From an uncultured Alphaproteobacteria bacterium (GTDB lineage Bacteria > Pseudomonadota > Alphaproteobacteria > CAAGCB01 > CAG-977), in contig CALYBD010000021.1 of the NCBI GenBank assembly GCA_944393745.1, positions 1 to 41,819 of the forward strand: a stretch of DNA of 41,819 bases, written 5' to 3'. The translations under genes were made by a program, and so were the position numbers. Shown one piece after another: positions 1-7,679 of this stretch (the stretch's first letter is position 1; the number at the start of each line of letters is the position of its first letter). Under the pieces are notes generated by a model, which did no database searches, had not been told where the DNA came from, and worked only from the letters and a program-made list of their open reading frames with translations.

Positions 1-291
1 GCGGAACTGCCGCCGGAAGAAGAGGCTTTACCGGCAGAATATCCGCCTGTCGAAGCGGAACTGCCGCCGGAAGAAGAAGCTTTACCGGCAGAATATCCGC
101 CTGTTGAAGCGGAACTGCCGCCGGAAGAAGAGGCTTTACCGGCAGAATACCCGTCTGTCGAAGCGGAACTGCCGCCGGAAGAAGAGGCTTTGCCGGCAGA
201 ATATCCGCCTGTCGAAGCGGAACTGCCGCCGGAAGAAGAGGCTTTGCCGGCAGAATATCCGCCTGTTGAAGCAGAACTGTCGCCTGTATCG
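1..291 (+). repeat. 54-bp coding tandem repeat
   Basis: Five consecutive 54-base units begin at 1, 55, 109, 163 and 217. A decayed sixth unit begins at 271 and loses the pattern after about 20 bases. Units differ by only a few, mostly synonymous, changes (GAG/GAA, TTA/TTG, GTC/GTT, TAT/TAC; one CCT/TCT changes Pro to Ser). The array may continue to the left of the window. Confidence 0.95.
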
Positions 292-537
292 GAGGTCAGT
301 GATTTTACGGCTTCGCCCGTCCCGCCTCCTTTAATGACGGCAGAAGGATTAACTGAAAATATGCCCTTGCCTGTTAAAACGCCTGTAGTAAAAGTTCCCG
401 TAATGAAAAAGCTGCCGATTAAAATGCCGCCGGGAATGGTCAAGATTCCTAAGATGCCTGGCGTTGTTCGGGTAAAGATTCCCAAGGCTTTACATCAAGC
501 AGGGATTCCGCCGGCGCAACCTCCTTCCGATAAATAA
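1..537 (+). CDS. Acidic proline-rich repeat protein, 3' end only (5' truncated by window)
   Basis: The reading frame is open from the first base of the window to TAA at 535-537, so the gene begins upstream. It starts with five tandem copies of an 18-residue unit rich in Glu, Pro and Ala (core AELPPEEEALPAEYPPVE), then changes to a basic tail rich in Pro, Val, Lys and Met (VKTPVVKVPVMKKLPIKMPP type) and ends in PPSDK. The acidic repeat followed by a cationic tail is striking. Extended Pro-Glu repeats are known from periplasm-spanning or surface proteins, but no domain is recognisable here and I assign no function. A good terminator follows within 10 bases, so this is the last gene of its transcript. 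Confidence 0.8.
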   Translation, partial: AELPPEEEALPAEYPPVEAELPPEEEALPAEYPPVEAELPPEEEALPAEYPSVEAELPPEEEALPAEYPPVEAELPPEEEALPAEYPPVEAELSPVSEVSDFTASPVPPPLMTAEGLTENMPLPVKTPVVKVPVMKKLPIKMPPGMVKIPKMPGVVRVKIPKALHQAGIPPAQPPSDK

Positions 538-544
538 AGTATAG

Positions 545-577
545 GAAAGTCCTTTGGTTTCAGAGGGCTTTCTTTTT
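545..577 (+). terminator. Rho-independent terminator of the repeat-protein gene
   Basis: An 11-base stem (545-555 with 562-572, two G-U pairs) encloses a 6-base loop and is followed by five T. It lies 7 bases after the stop codon at 537. Confidence 0.8.
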
Positions 578-829
578 AACTCGTTTGCCGTAAAAAGGGA
601 CTGAACGGAACAGTTTTCCGAACCCGTTGATGTTTCTCGTTTTTATATTCATCGACGTCTTAATTTCGGATAAATCATACCGTTTTATGTCCGTGATTGA
701 TTTGTTCTTTACGCTGTGTTTCTGTCAAACGGTATCTTTTTCCATTAAATGAACTTTTTACGGTATTTTTGCAGCCCCGTTTAGTTCGTTACATGAAAAT
801 AAACTCGTTTTAAGGATTAAGGTAAGGGA

Positions 830-1103
830 GTGCATAACAGTCGAAATATTCGTCCGAGTTATGCGATGCAAATACACTAATCTTCTTGGCACTTTGAAAA
901 GAGGGGATTTTTCATTTTAAAGGGCGATCACACTTTGCGGCCTATCGGCTGCGGAATTATGATGCGGCAGAACCTGACGTCCGTTCAAAAGGACGTTAAG
1001 CCTGTACACTGAATGTTAAGCTTCGGCCGCCGGCCATATCATATGCCGTTACCGTACAGGCGACAGAAAAAAGAGGGCTTTTTCAGCCCTCTTTGTTTTT
1101 TTT
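830..1103 (+). ncRNA. Candidate structured small RNA (unidentified)
   Basis: The stretch 578-1113 has no convincing gene. Its right half holds a series of hairpins, all readable on the plus strand: 832-838 pairs with 858-864 (with a smaller CGAA/TTCG hairpin inside), 937-942 with 947-952, 975-982 with 991-998, and GCCTGTAC 1000-1007 with GTACAGGC 1054-1061. A strong terminator with eight T follows at 1070-1103. No plus-strand gene lies downstream, so a leader or riboswitch is unlikely and an independent transcript is the simplest reading. It does not show the hallmarks I know for 4.5S RNA, RNase P RNA or tmRNA. The 5' end is a guess; I see no clear promoter. The left half, 578-829, shows nothing I recognise. 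Confidence 0.35.
1070..1103. terminator. Bidirectional terminator between candidate RNA and carD
   Basis: A perfect 10-base stem (AAAGAGGGCT 1070-1079 with 1085-1094) and 5-base loop are followed on the plus strand by G and eight T (1096-1103). On the minus strand the stem runs into a T tract as well, so it can also end the carD transcript, whose stop codon is at 1114-1116. Confidence 0.85.
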
Positions 1104-1113
1104 CAGTTTATTT

Positions 1114-1614
1114 TTAGCCGGCCAGCTGCAAAATATCACACAGTTTAACGGTTGCTTCCTGTGTGTTGATTTTTTCTAATGCAGCCAGTTCATTGGCCAA
1201 ACGATCCAAAGCCTGTTCATAAATCTGACGTTCACTGTAAGACTGATCAGACTGAGACTGAGACCGATACAAATCGCGCACCACTTCGGCGATTGAAACC
1301 GGATCCCCGGAATTAATTTTTGCTTCATATTCCTGGGCACGGCGGCTCCACATCGTGCGTTTTACTTTTGATTTGCTGCGCAATGTTTCCAAAGCCGTAT
1401 CCATGATGTTTTTATTGGATAATTTTCTTAGTCCCGAATTTTTTGCTTTTGCCATCGGAACACGCAAAGTCATGCGGTCTTTATCAAAGCGGACAGCAAT
1501 TAATTCCAATTCCTGTCCCGCAACGGTGTCTTTTGTAATACTCAAAACCTTTCCGACGCCGTGTGTCGGATAAACGACAAAATCACCGGTAGAAAAAGAA
1601 ACTTCTTTTGCCAT
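1114..1614 (-). CDS. carD: CarD family transcriptional regulator
   Basis: A 166-residue protein starting MAKEVSFSTGDFVVYPTHGVG. This is the CarD/TRCF RNA-polymerase-interaction domain: a Tudor-like beta barrel (about residues 5-60, with VVYPTHGVGKV and AVRFDKDRMTLRVPM) that binds the polymerase beta subunit. A helical C-terminal domain with the basic WSRRAQEYEAKI segment follows; in the family it contacts promoter DNA and stabilises the open complex. Length and domain order are normal for alphaproteobacterial CarD. The start is supported by AGGA 7 bases upstream of ATG. It is transcribed alone, with a 242-base gap to slyB upstream and a terminator just downstream. Confidence 0.95.
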   Translation of the reverse strand: MAKEVSFSTGDFVVYPTHGVGKVLSITKDTVAGQELELIAVRFDKDRMTLRVPMAKAKNSGLRKLSNKNIMDTALETLRSKSKVKRTMWSRRAQEYEAKINSGDPVSIAEVVRDLYRSQSQSDQSYSERQIYEQALDRLANELAALEKINTQEATVKLCDILQLAG

Positions 1615-1856
1615 TTTAGTATCCTAATCAGGGGTTTATCCATACAAAAAAGCGATTTTCCCCCTCTCTCCTTAAATTTTAAAAGCCGCTTTTTTGCAAT
1701 TTGTCATAAATTAAGGAAAGGCCGGCTGATATAACGGCGCTTCCCTTTAAAGACATAATGGTTATATCATAAAATCTTCGTTTTGGGTAGAACTTAGTGA
1801 TAAAAGATTCATAAAATTTTAATATTTTATTGTTTTTTAAGCATTCTCTTGTTTTT

Positions 1857-2312
1857 TTAAGGAGCTGGAAGAGTATCAGGAATCAGATGCGTTTCCGGGC
1901 CGTAGAGAACAAAAACCCTTTGTCCGACGGCGAGTCGGTTGCTTAATCCCTGTATGACGCTGATCATATTACCGTCTGCCAGACGAACGATATATTGTAG
2001 GGCTTTTTGTTCGCTGAATTCTTTTTGTGTCAATCCGCCGATAAAAGCACCGGCCAATGCGCCACCGACAGAAGCCAGCACACTGCCCGAACCGCGTCCG
2101 ATTGTTGATCCGGCCACGCCGCCGGCCACACCGCCGATCAAAGAACCGCCATCATTCTTTCCTTGAATTTCAACGGTTCGAACGTCAATAATCACACCCT
2201 GTCCGACTTGATCGGCCGATCCGACGGACGACATCTGATACGAATCGCTGTTAATATTGTCGGCACACCCGAAAACCAGCAGGCATAACAAAAAAAAGAT
2301 ATTTTTCTTCAT
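1857..2312 (-). CDS. slyB: SlyB/PcP-type outer-membrane lipoprotein with glycine zipper
   Basis: A 151-residue lipoprotein. The signal peptide MKKNIFFLLCLLVFGC ends in a lipobox-like VFGC, so Cys16 would be lipidated. Residues 55-93 form a glycine-zipper double hairpin (GGSLIGGVAGGVAG, then VLASVGGALAGAFIGG), the hallmark of the SlyB/PcP 17-kDa antigen family. A small C-terminal beta domain follows (YIVRLADGNMISVIQG, VGQRVFVLYG), also typical. The ATG is preceded by GAGAGGG at 4-5 bases. Members sit in the outer membrane and help keep the envelope intact under stress. The family assignment is firm, the symbol less so. Confidence 0.85.
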   Translation of the reverse strand: MKKNIFFLLCLLVFGCADNINSDSYQMSSVGSADQVGQGVIIDVRTVEIQGKNDGGSLIGGVAGGVAGSTIGRGSGSVLASVGGALAGAFIGGLTQKEFSEQKALQYIVRLADGNMISVIQGLSNRLAVGQRVFVLYGPETHLIPDTLPAP

Positions 2313-2333
2313 CAGACCCTCTCTTTCTTTTTC

Positions 2334-2347
2334 AATCTTAAAAGATT
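2334..2347. other. 14-base perfect palindrome upstream of slyB
   Basis: AATCTTAAAAGATT is a perfect palindrome about 20 bases upstream of the slyB start. It could be an operator or a short hairpin in the leader. Nothing else supports a role. Confidence 0.3.
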
Positions 2348-2468
2348 TTCAAAAAAAAGCAGCCTGACCATCTGCAGACAGTCAAAAGATATGATACGGT
2401 CTGTTTTTTTTACAAGGCGATTTTTTATACCGGAATCCGATTAAAGAACCGAAACGTTTTTTCGATAG

Positions 2469-4796
2469 TCAGGCCGAAAAATCTTTGCGAAACTGCAGAA
2501 ATTTTTCGTCTTTGTATCCTTTCCAGCTTTTAATTTCGCCGGCAATATCTTTTTCCATGCCGTTGCGCAAAATCGTTAAGGTCATGTTTTCGATTTCGGC
2601 AACCAGACGACGTTGTTCGTCCGCCTGTTTTAAAGCCGGCATTTCTCCATCCCGGGCTTCTATCAGCCCGAACAAAGATTCGGTCTGATATGCTTCGGCG
2701 GCAACCAGATAAGCCTTGACAATATCAACCACCGGCGCACTGCTTTCCGTACGGATTTTACCGATAAAGTTAACTCCGGTCCGATTGATCAGGTTATTGA
2801 CAATCATGGTTGCACTGATTTCGCGATGCAGCGGGTGATTGAAGATATATTCTTTTGCCGTTGTCTGCAAAACCTTCGGAAAATAAAGCGGCAGTTGCGT
2901 TTCCCTTATAAACGGATCGTCCGGCAGATCACTGTTCAAAACGGCATCGTACAAGTATAATTTGGCGTATGCCATCAAAACAGCCAGTTCGGGACGAGTC
3001 AATCCGCGATCACGGGTAAAACGGGTATCCATTTCCGCATCGGACGGCAGGAATTCCAGCGCTCTGTTCAGCCGGTCGTCTTTTTCCAAAGCATGAATCA
3101 GCTTTTTATTTCCGGGAATGCTTTTTGCACCGCGATGCTGCATATACGTCAAAATCTGTGTTTGCAGATAATTGTCGCGCAAAACCAGCTCAGCGACGTC
3201 GTCTTGTATGGATTTCAGCAAATCATTGCGTTCTTCTGTTGTCATTTTGCCGTCGGCGGTCATCATGTTCAGCATGATTTTGATATTGACTTCGTGATCC
3301 GAACAATCAACACCGGCCGAATTGTCCACCGCGTCCGTATTCAACCGTCCGCCGTTTAAGGCATATTCAATGCGCGCATTTTGCGTCAGCCCCAGATTGG
3401 CGCCTTCGGCAATAACTTTTGCTCTGATTTTTGACGCATCTATACGACAGGCCGAATTGGCGTTGTCTTTTGCGTCCATCTGCGTTTCGGTCGTTGATTT
3501 GACATACGTTCCGATACCGCCGAAATAAATCAAATCAACCGGCGCGGACAATAAAGCTTTGATAAGTTCATCGGGCGTCAGAACCGTCTGCGATATTCCC
3601 AGAACAGAACAGGCTTCCTTTGAAATCGTGATGATTTGATCTTTTCTGCTGTAAATACCGCCGCCGGGGGACAATAAAGAACGGTCGTAATCCGCCCAGC
3701 CGGCTTCGGCTTTGAACAGGCGTTCGCGTTCTTTGAACGACACGGCCGGATCCGGTGTCGGATCAATGAAAATCGAAGAAGAATTAAAAGCCGCAATCAG
3801 CTTGATATGTTTCGAACACAACATGGCATTGCCGAAAACGTCGCCGGCCATGCTGCCCGATCCGATAACCGTAAAATCTTGTTTTTGACAATCAATGTCC
3901 ATTTCCCGGAAATGACGTTTAACACTTTCCCAGGATCCTCTGGCCGTAATTGCCATGCCTTTATGACTGAATCCCGCGGAACCGCCAGAGGCAAAAGCGT
4001 CTCCCAGCCAAAAACCGTACTGAAGAGAAAGAGCGTTGGCAATATCTGAAAAATCGGCGGTTCCTTTATCGGCGGCGACTACCAGATAGGGATCGTCATC
4101 GTCATAGCGTACGACATCGCGCGGTGCAACGATTTTGGAACCGACAATGTTATCTGTAATGTCCAGCATGCCGCGAATCATGGTCTTATAGGCATTGACC
4201 GCATATTCGTGTATTTGTTCTTTTGTCGCGTTTTCCGGCGGGCGTTTCGGGAAAAAACCGCCTTTTGAGCCGACGGGAACGATAACGACGTTTTTAACCT
4301 GCTGAGCCTTGACAAGGCTGAGAATTTCCGTTCGGAAATCTTCTTTTCTGTTCGACCAGCGAATTCCGCCGCGCGCGATTTTTCCAAAACGCAGATGAAC
4401 GGCATCAACGTCCGGCGAATAGACAAAGATTTCGGCCATCGGCTTCGGTTTCGGCAGATGGTGAATCTGAGCCGAAGCAAATTTAAAAGAAACATATTCT
4501 TTTTCGCCGTGATTTTGATAAAAATTGGTGCGAGTCATTGCTTTTAAGGCAGAAAAGACTGCTTTCAGCGCCGTGTTTTTAGGCATTTGCGCCGTGATTT
4601 CGTTTTCGATTGCCGCAAAAGATCCGGGCGAAGCTTTCTGCGGATTGAATTTCAAATCAAAATACTGCAGAAATTTTTCCGTTATCTCCGGATTTTCCTG
4701 ATAAGCCTGCAAAACAGCACGTTTTGTCGCGATCGTTGTCTGGCGGATATAGGAAGCTAAGGCACTGAGCAAAAAATCTTGACGTTTGAAAATCAT
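2469..4796 (-). CDS. NAD-specific glutamate dehydrogenase family protein, C-terminal half only
   Basis: A 775-residue protein matching the catalytic and C-terminal helical part of the large (about 1600-residue) NAD-dependent glutamate dehydrogenases. Visible family motifs are GGIRWS 143-148, KGGFF 178-182, AADKGTADFSDIAN from 241, ITARGSWESVKRHFREM in 283-299, GDVFGN 318-323, FGGIGTYVK and DNSAGVDCSDHEVNIKI. The N-terminal half with its ACT-like regulatory region is absent: ATG follows a purine-rich AGAAGAGAG, and only 145 bases separate it from a divergent gene. Several positions differ from the consensus as I remember it: GFSHKG (275-280) for GYDHKK, GSGSMAGD (312-319) for GVGDMSGD, AAFNSSSIF (335-343) for AAFDHRHIF. 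It may have altered or lost activity, or depend on a partner encoded elsewhere. Confidence 0.8.
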   Translation of the reverse strand: MIFKRQDFLLSALASYIRQTTIATKRAVLQAYQENPEITEKFLQYFDLKFNPQKASPGSFAAIENEITAQMPKNTALKAVFSALKAMTRTNFYQNHGEKEYVSFKFASAQIHHLPKPKPMAEIFVYSPDVDAVHLRFGKIARGGIRWSNRKEDFRTEILSLVKAQQVKNVVIVPVGSKGGFFPKRPPENATKEQIHEYAVNAYKTMIRGMLDITDNIVGSKIVAPRDVVRYDDDDPYLVVAADKGTADFSDIANALSLQYGFWLGDAFASGGSAGFSHKGMAITARGSWESVKRHFREMDIDCQKQDFTVIGSGSMAGDVFGNAMLCSKHIKLIAAFNSSSIFIDPTPDPAVSFKERERLFKAEAGWADYDRSLLSPGGGIYSRKDQIITISKEACSVLGISQTVLTPDELIKALLSAPVDLIYFGGIGTYVKSTTETQMDAKDNANSACRIDASKIRAKVIAEGANLGLTQNARIEYALNGGRLNTDAVDNSAGVDCSDHEVNIKIMLNMMTADGKMTTEERNDLLKSIQDDVAELVLRDNYLQTQILTYMQHRGAKSIPGNKKLIHALEKDDRLNRALEFLPSDAEMDTRFTRDRGLTRPELAVLMAYAKLYLYDAVLNSDLPDDPFIRETQLPLYFPKVLQTTAKEYIFNHPLHREISATMIVNNLINRTGVNFIGKIRTESSAPVVDIVKAYLVAAEAYQTESLFGLIEARDGEMPALKQADEQRRLVAEIENMTLTILRNGMEKDIAGEIKSWKGYKDEKFLQFRKDFSA

Positions 4797-4941
4797 GCGT
4801 ATTCTCTCTTCTGAACAAAAAATTTTTTACAGCATATACTTGAGATCATGAAACAACAAGCTTTTTTAAAACTAACAAAAAATCTTTTCTTTCCCGAATA
4901 AAACAGCTACAAAAAGAAAGGCAGGAAAAAAAGGATCGCAG

Positions 4942-5700
4942 ATGAAAAACAATTTTTTTTCACAAACAGGGCATTATACCGTTTGCTTTTTTAAGTATCT
5001 GCTTTATTTGTTTAATCTGGCCGTGCTGACCGGGCTTGGCATTAAGACCGTCAATTTGTGGATTTCGACACCGTTTGATTTTTCGGATACCTTGGCGGCT
5101 TTTCCCGAAGAACCGGAATTTACGGATAAAATTTCGGCGGAAAAACAGTTTTGGACGGCTTTGACGATCGAAACGCTGATTTTTGTCATCGGCGGATTTT
5201 TGTGTTACGAAGTGCTGATTAAACAAAAAACCTTTCGCCGCGGTATTACCGCACCGCTGGTTGTTGCTTTTTTATGGGCGGCGGGGGAAAGCATTTTTTT
5301 GTTTCTGCCGGCAACGGAAAAAGCACAGACAATTAACGTCTGCCGGGCCGCGGATATTTCTTGGGATACAAAAAAACATAAATGCCGGCTGATGGATCTG
5401 GAACTTAAACGTTTTGAAAAATTAAAAGCGTTAAAAACGATTCGCTCTGCGGCCAAAACGACTAAAAAAGCAGCCGTAACAAAGCCAAAACCAAAGCCAA
5501 TCCCCAAATCCGTTTCGGCCGTTAAAACGGCAACGACACAAAAAACAGCCGCTTCGCCGAACGTTCCCAAAAAAACAAAACCGGTCGCAAAACCGAAAAA
5601 AGCGGCTCAAAAACAAACCGTAAAAACAAAACAACAGGGACAATCGGCCGATAAAAATAAAACAGCCGTTTCGGGCGCGGCTGCCCCCAAAAAACCATAA
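4942..5700 (+). CDS. Membrane protein with long Lys/Pro/Ala-rich C-terminal tail, unknown function
   Basis: A 252-residue protein I do not recognise. Three hydrophobic stretches are visible, roughly residues 15-40, 72-93 and 100-125, followed by a short Cys-containing segment (INVCRAADISW and HKCRL). From about residue 160 to the end the sequence is low-complexity and strongly basic (Lys, Ala, Pro, Thr, Gln), like a histone-H1 tail. Such a tail could bind nucleic acid, phospholipid or cell-wall polymer, but that is inference. AGGA lies about 8 bases upstream of the ATG. It is divergent from the glutamate dehydrogenase gene and ends 110 bases before mscS. Confidence 0.75.
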   Translation: MKNNFFSQTGHYTVCFFKYLLYLFNLAVLTGLGIKTVNLWISTPFDFSDTLAAFPEEPEFTDKISAEKQFWTALTIETLIFVIGGFLCYEVLIKQKTFRRGITAPLVVAFLWAAGESIFLFLPATEKAQTINVCRAADISWDTKKHKCRLMDLELKRFEKLKALKTIRSAAKTTKKAAVTKPKPKPIPKSVSAVKTATTQKTAASPNVPKKTKPVAKPKKAAQKQTVKTKQQGQSADKNKTAVSGAAAPKKP

Positions 5701-5751
5701 CAGACCGTGTTTAAAAAGTTTTGGTTGATGTCTTTAGGGCTTTTGTTTCTC

Positions 5752-5780
5752 TTTTCACGTTTTTTTGCTCGTGCTATGAT
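5752..5780 (+). promoter_or_regulatory. Candidate sigma-70 type promoter of mscS
   Basis: A -35 box TTTTCA (5752-5757), a 17-base spacer and a -10 box TATGAT (5775-5780) lie 30 bases upstream of the mscS ATG. Box and spacing agreement is good; there is no experimental support. Confidence 0.4.
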
Positions 5781-5810
5781 AAAACATAACATTTTAAAGA
5801 GCCCTGATCC

Positions 5811-6662
5811 ATGATTGCTTTTATCAACCAGCATTTTTCGTTTATTTTACCGATTCTGTATAAAATTTTGCTGGCCGGCGGAATTTTGTTTGCTTCTTCG
5901 CTGATTGCCCGATTCATTACCGTTTCCCTGGATAAAGGTATTCATAAAATCAAAAATATTGACGATACCTTTTTACCCGTGGCCACATTGGTTATTCAAT
6001 ACGGCGTGTACGGCATAGGTGCTTTGTTTATTTTAAATCTGTTCGGTATTAATACGGCCAGTATCGTTACGTTGATCGGTGTCGGCGGGTTGTCAGTCGG
6101 TTTTGCTTTAAAAGATGCCATTTCCAATATGGCGTCCGGACTGATGCTGTTGTTTTTGCGACCGTTTAAAAACGGAGACGCCGTTGAAATCGGTCCGACG
6201 GCCGGAATCGTTAAAACAATCGGATTGTTTACAACGCGTCTGCAGACGTTTTCCGGTGTGTATGTTTGTATGCCGAATAATCTGTTCTGGACAGTGCCGA
6301 TCATTAATTATTCACGCAACAAAAAACGCCGTATCGAAGCAAAAATCAGTGTTTCCTATTTTGATTCTTTGGAAACGGCTGTTGATAATTTAAAGCAGAT
6401 TATTCAAGATGAACCGCGCTTTTTGGAAGATCCCGCCCCGCAGATTTTAGTCAAACAGCTGAACTTTACTGCCGTGCAGTTGGAATTGCGCGGCTGGGTT
6501 AAAACGTCCGAATTTTGGGACGTTCAGTGGAAAGTAAACGAACAAATCAAACGCCGTATTGAATCCGGACAAATCACGCCGCCTCTTTTGCGCAAAGAAA
6601 TTTATGTCAAGAACACACAAGGAGAATCAATTAAAAATGACGTTGAATTATCCGACGAATAA
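5811..6662 (+). CDS. mscS: Small-conductance mechanosensitive channel, MscS family
   Basis: A 283-residue inner-membrane protein, close to the length of Escherichia coli MscS. It has three N-terminal membrane segments (about residues 10-35, 55-80 and 83-110). The pore-lining third helix is rich in Gly and Ala (GVGGLSVGFALKDAISNMASG) and leads into the conserved LRPFKNGDAVEI start of the cytoplasmic beta domain and the vestibule domain. These channels open under membrane tension to release solutes during hypo-osmotic shock. A plain MscS without extra domains. Its 3' end overlaps the next start by 26 bases, so the two are probably co-transcribed. Confidence 0.93.
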   Translation: MIAFINQHFSFILPILYKILLAGGILFASSLIARFITVSLDKGIHKIKNIDDTFLPVATLVIQYGVYGIGALFILNLFGINTASIVTLIGVGGLSVGFALKDAISNMASGLMLLFLRPFKNGDAVEIGPTAGIVKTIGLFTTRLQTFSGVYVCMPNNLFWTVPIINYSRNKKRRIEAKISVSYFDSLETAVDNLKQIIQDEPRFLEDPAPQILVKQLNFTAVQLELRGWVKTSEFWDVQWKVNEQIKRRIESGQITPPLLRKEIYVKNTQGESIKNDVELSDE

Positions 6663-7290
6663 TTCATTCTTTGTTTCTGCGGCGGGCCGGCGATTGCAAA
6701 AGCAAATCGAGATGATGTTGGCCAAAGAAGACATCAAAAACCGTCCGGCTGTTTTAATCGGAGCCGCAGCACCTTTTCTGCCTGCTTTTGAACAGAATCG
6801 TCCGGATATTATTGCCGAAAAAGAAGATCTGCCCGACAATGCTTTAATTCCTTTTTTGCCGGCGGCCGGATCCGTTTCTTTTGCTTTTACGGCTGTCACG
6901 AATCAATCGGTTGCCGACGGCGTTTTTCCTTTGATCAAAGAAATTCACCGCATTTTAAAACCGCAGGGGCGTTTTTTCTTATTGATCAAAAATACCGGAA
7001 ATCTTTGCCCCCTGCATATCAAAGAAATGCCGTCGTTTTCAGCACGCGTGATCTGCAAAAATCTTTTACAAGCCGAATTTTTGATCAAATATCAGCAGGG
7101 AATACTGTTTTTTCCTTTTTGCGGTAAAATTTTTGATAAGGCAGACGATTGTATTTCTGCGCTAAAGGTAAAAACTGGTTGTTTTTCTTTCTTTTGTGCC
7201 GAAAAGAAATCCTTTATCGTGCAAACAAACGAAACTTATAATTCCGCGCGCATAACCAAGGCGTCCGTTTTGACATCGCCGCGAACGTAA
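6637..7290 (+). CDS. Methyltransferase-like protein lacking a clear SAM-binding motif I
   Basis: A 217-residue protein. The start at 6637 (MTLNYPTNN) is chosen because AAGGAG lies upstream at 6619-6624; an earlier in-frame ATG at 6559 would sit deep inside mscS. The segment IKEIHRILKPQGRFFLLIKN matches the strand-helix region of class I SAM-dependent methyltransferases, and the surrounding pattern fits that fold. The glycine-rich motif I (ExGxGxG) is not visible, so it may be a degenerate member of the fold. The last 18 codons or so overlap the 3' end of the convergent rimI gene by 55 bases. Function and substrate unknown. Confidence 0.7.
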   Translation: MTLNYPTNNSFFVSAAGRRLQKQIEMMLAKEDIKNRPAVLIGAAAPFLPAFEQNRPDIIAEKEDLPDNALIPFLPAAGSVSFAFTAVTNQSVADGVFPLIKEIHRILKPQGRFFLLIKNTGNLCPLHIKEMPSFSARVICKNLLQAEFLIKYQQGILFFPFCGKIFDKADDCISALKVKTGCFSFFCAEKKSFIVQTNETYNSARITKASVLTSPRT

Positions 7291-7679
7291 TAATTCGGAC
7301 GCAAACCGACCCGTTTAAATCCGTGACGTTCGTATAAAGCAATTGCATGGACATTATCAACGGCAACTTCCAAAAAAATTTCTTTTATTCCTTTTGCCGC
7401 CAAAGAATCGAACGAAGCCGTCATTAATTCGTCCGAAATATGACGGCCGCGATAATCCGGCAAAACGCCGAACGTGACAATGTCAGCCTGTCCGGGGCTG
7501 TAAGCGTAAACAACAATACCGGCCGGTTTATCCTGCTGATAGGCAATCAATCCCAAAGATCCCGGCATTAACAGCATCTGGCGCATAACGGATTCATTCC
7601 ACCCTTTGGCAAAACAGGCGCAGTGAATGTCCGCATATGTCCGGGCAAAAGAAGCGTCCCGGATTTTTATTTCCGACAT
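7236..7679 (-). CDS. rimI: GNAT acetyltransferase, RimI-like
   Basis: A 147-residue GNAT protein. The acetyl-CoA binding motif A reads VLPDYRGRHISDEL (the Q/RxxGxG/A region is RGRHIS, so slightly divergent), followed by IFLEVAVDNVHAIALYERHGFKRVGLRPNYY, which is characteristic of RimI. RimI acetylates the N-terminal alanine of ribosomal protein S18. Two in-frame ATGs are possible; the second (7677-7679) has GGAGG 7 bases upstream while the first (7683-7685) is only one base from it, so I choose the second. It overlaps the tsaB 3' end by 13 bases. The tsaB-rimI pairing is widespread and supports the assignment. Confidence 0.9.
   Translation of the reverse strand: MSEIKIRDASFARTYADIHCACFAKGWNESVMRQMLLMPGSLGLIAYQQDKPAGIVVYAYSPGQADIVTFGVLPDYRGRHISDELMTASFDSLAAKGIKEIFLEVAVDNVHAIALYERHGFKRVGLRPNYYVRGDVKTDALVMRAEL

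Noticed and set aside
104-334. A second plus-strand frame through the 54-bp repeat giving an Arg/Cys/Lys-rich product.
   Set aside because: It is the shifted reading of the tandem repeat; the Glu/Pro frame continues past the array to a terminator and is the sensible one.
976-997. A T-arm-like loop (GTTCAAAA) in the candidate RNA, considered as part of a tRNA or tmRNA.
   Set aside because: The base closing the loop is G rather than the required C, and no acceptor stem, anticodon arm or CCA end can be built around it.
6559-6636. Upstream start for the methyltransferase-like gene inside mscS.
   Set aside because: It would overlap mscS by about 100 bases without a ribosome-binding site, while ATG 6637 has AAGGAG upstream.
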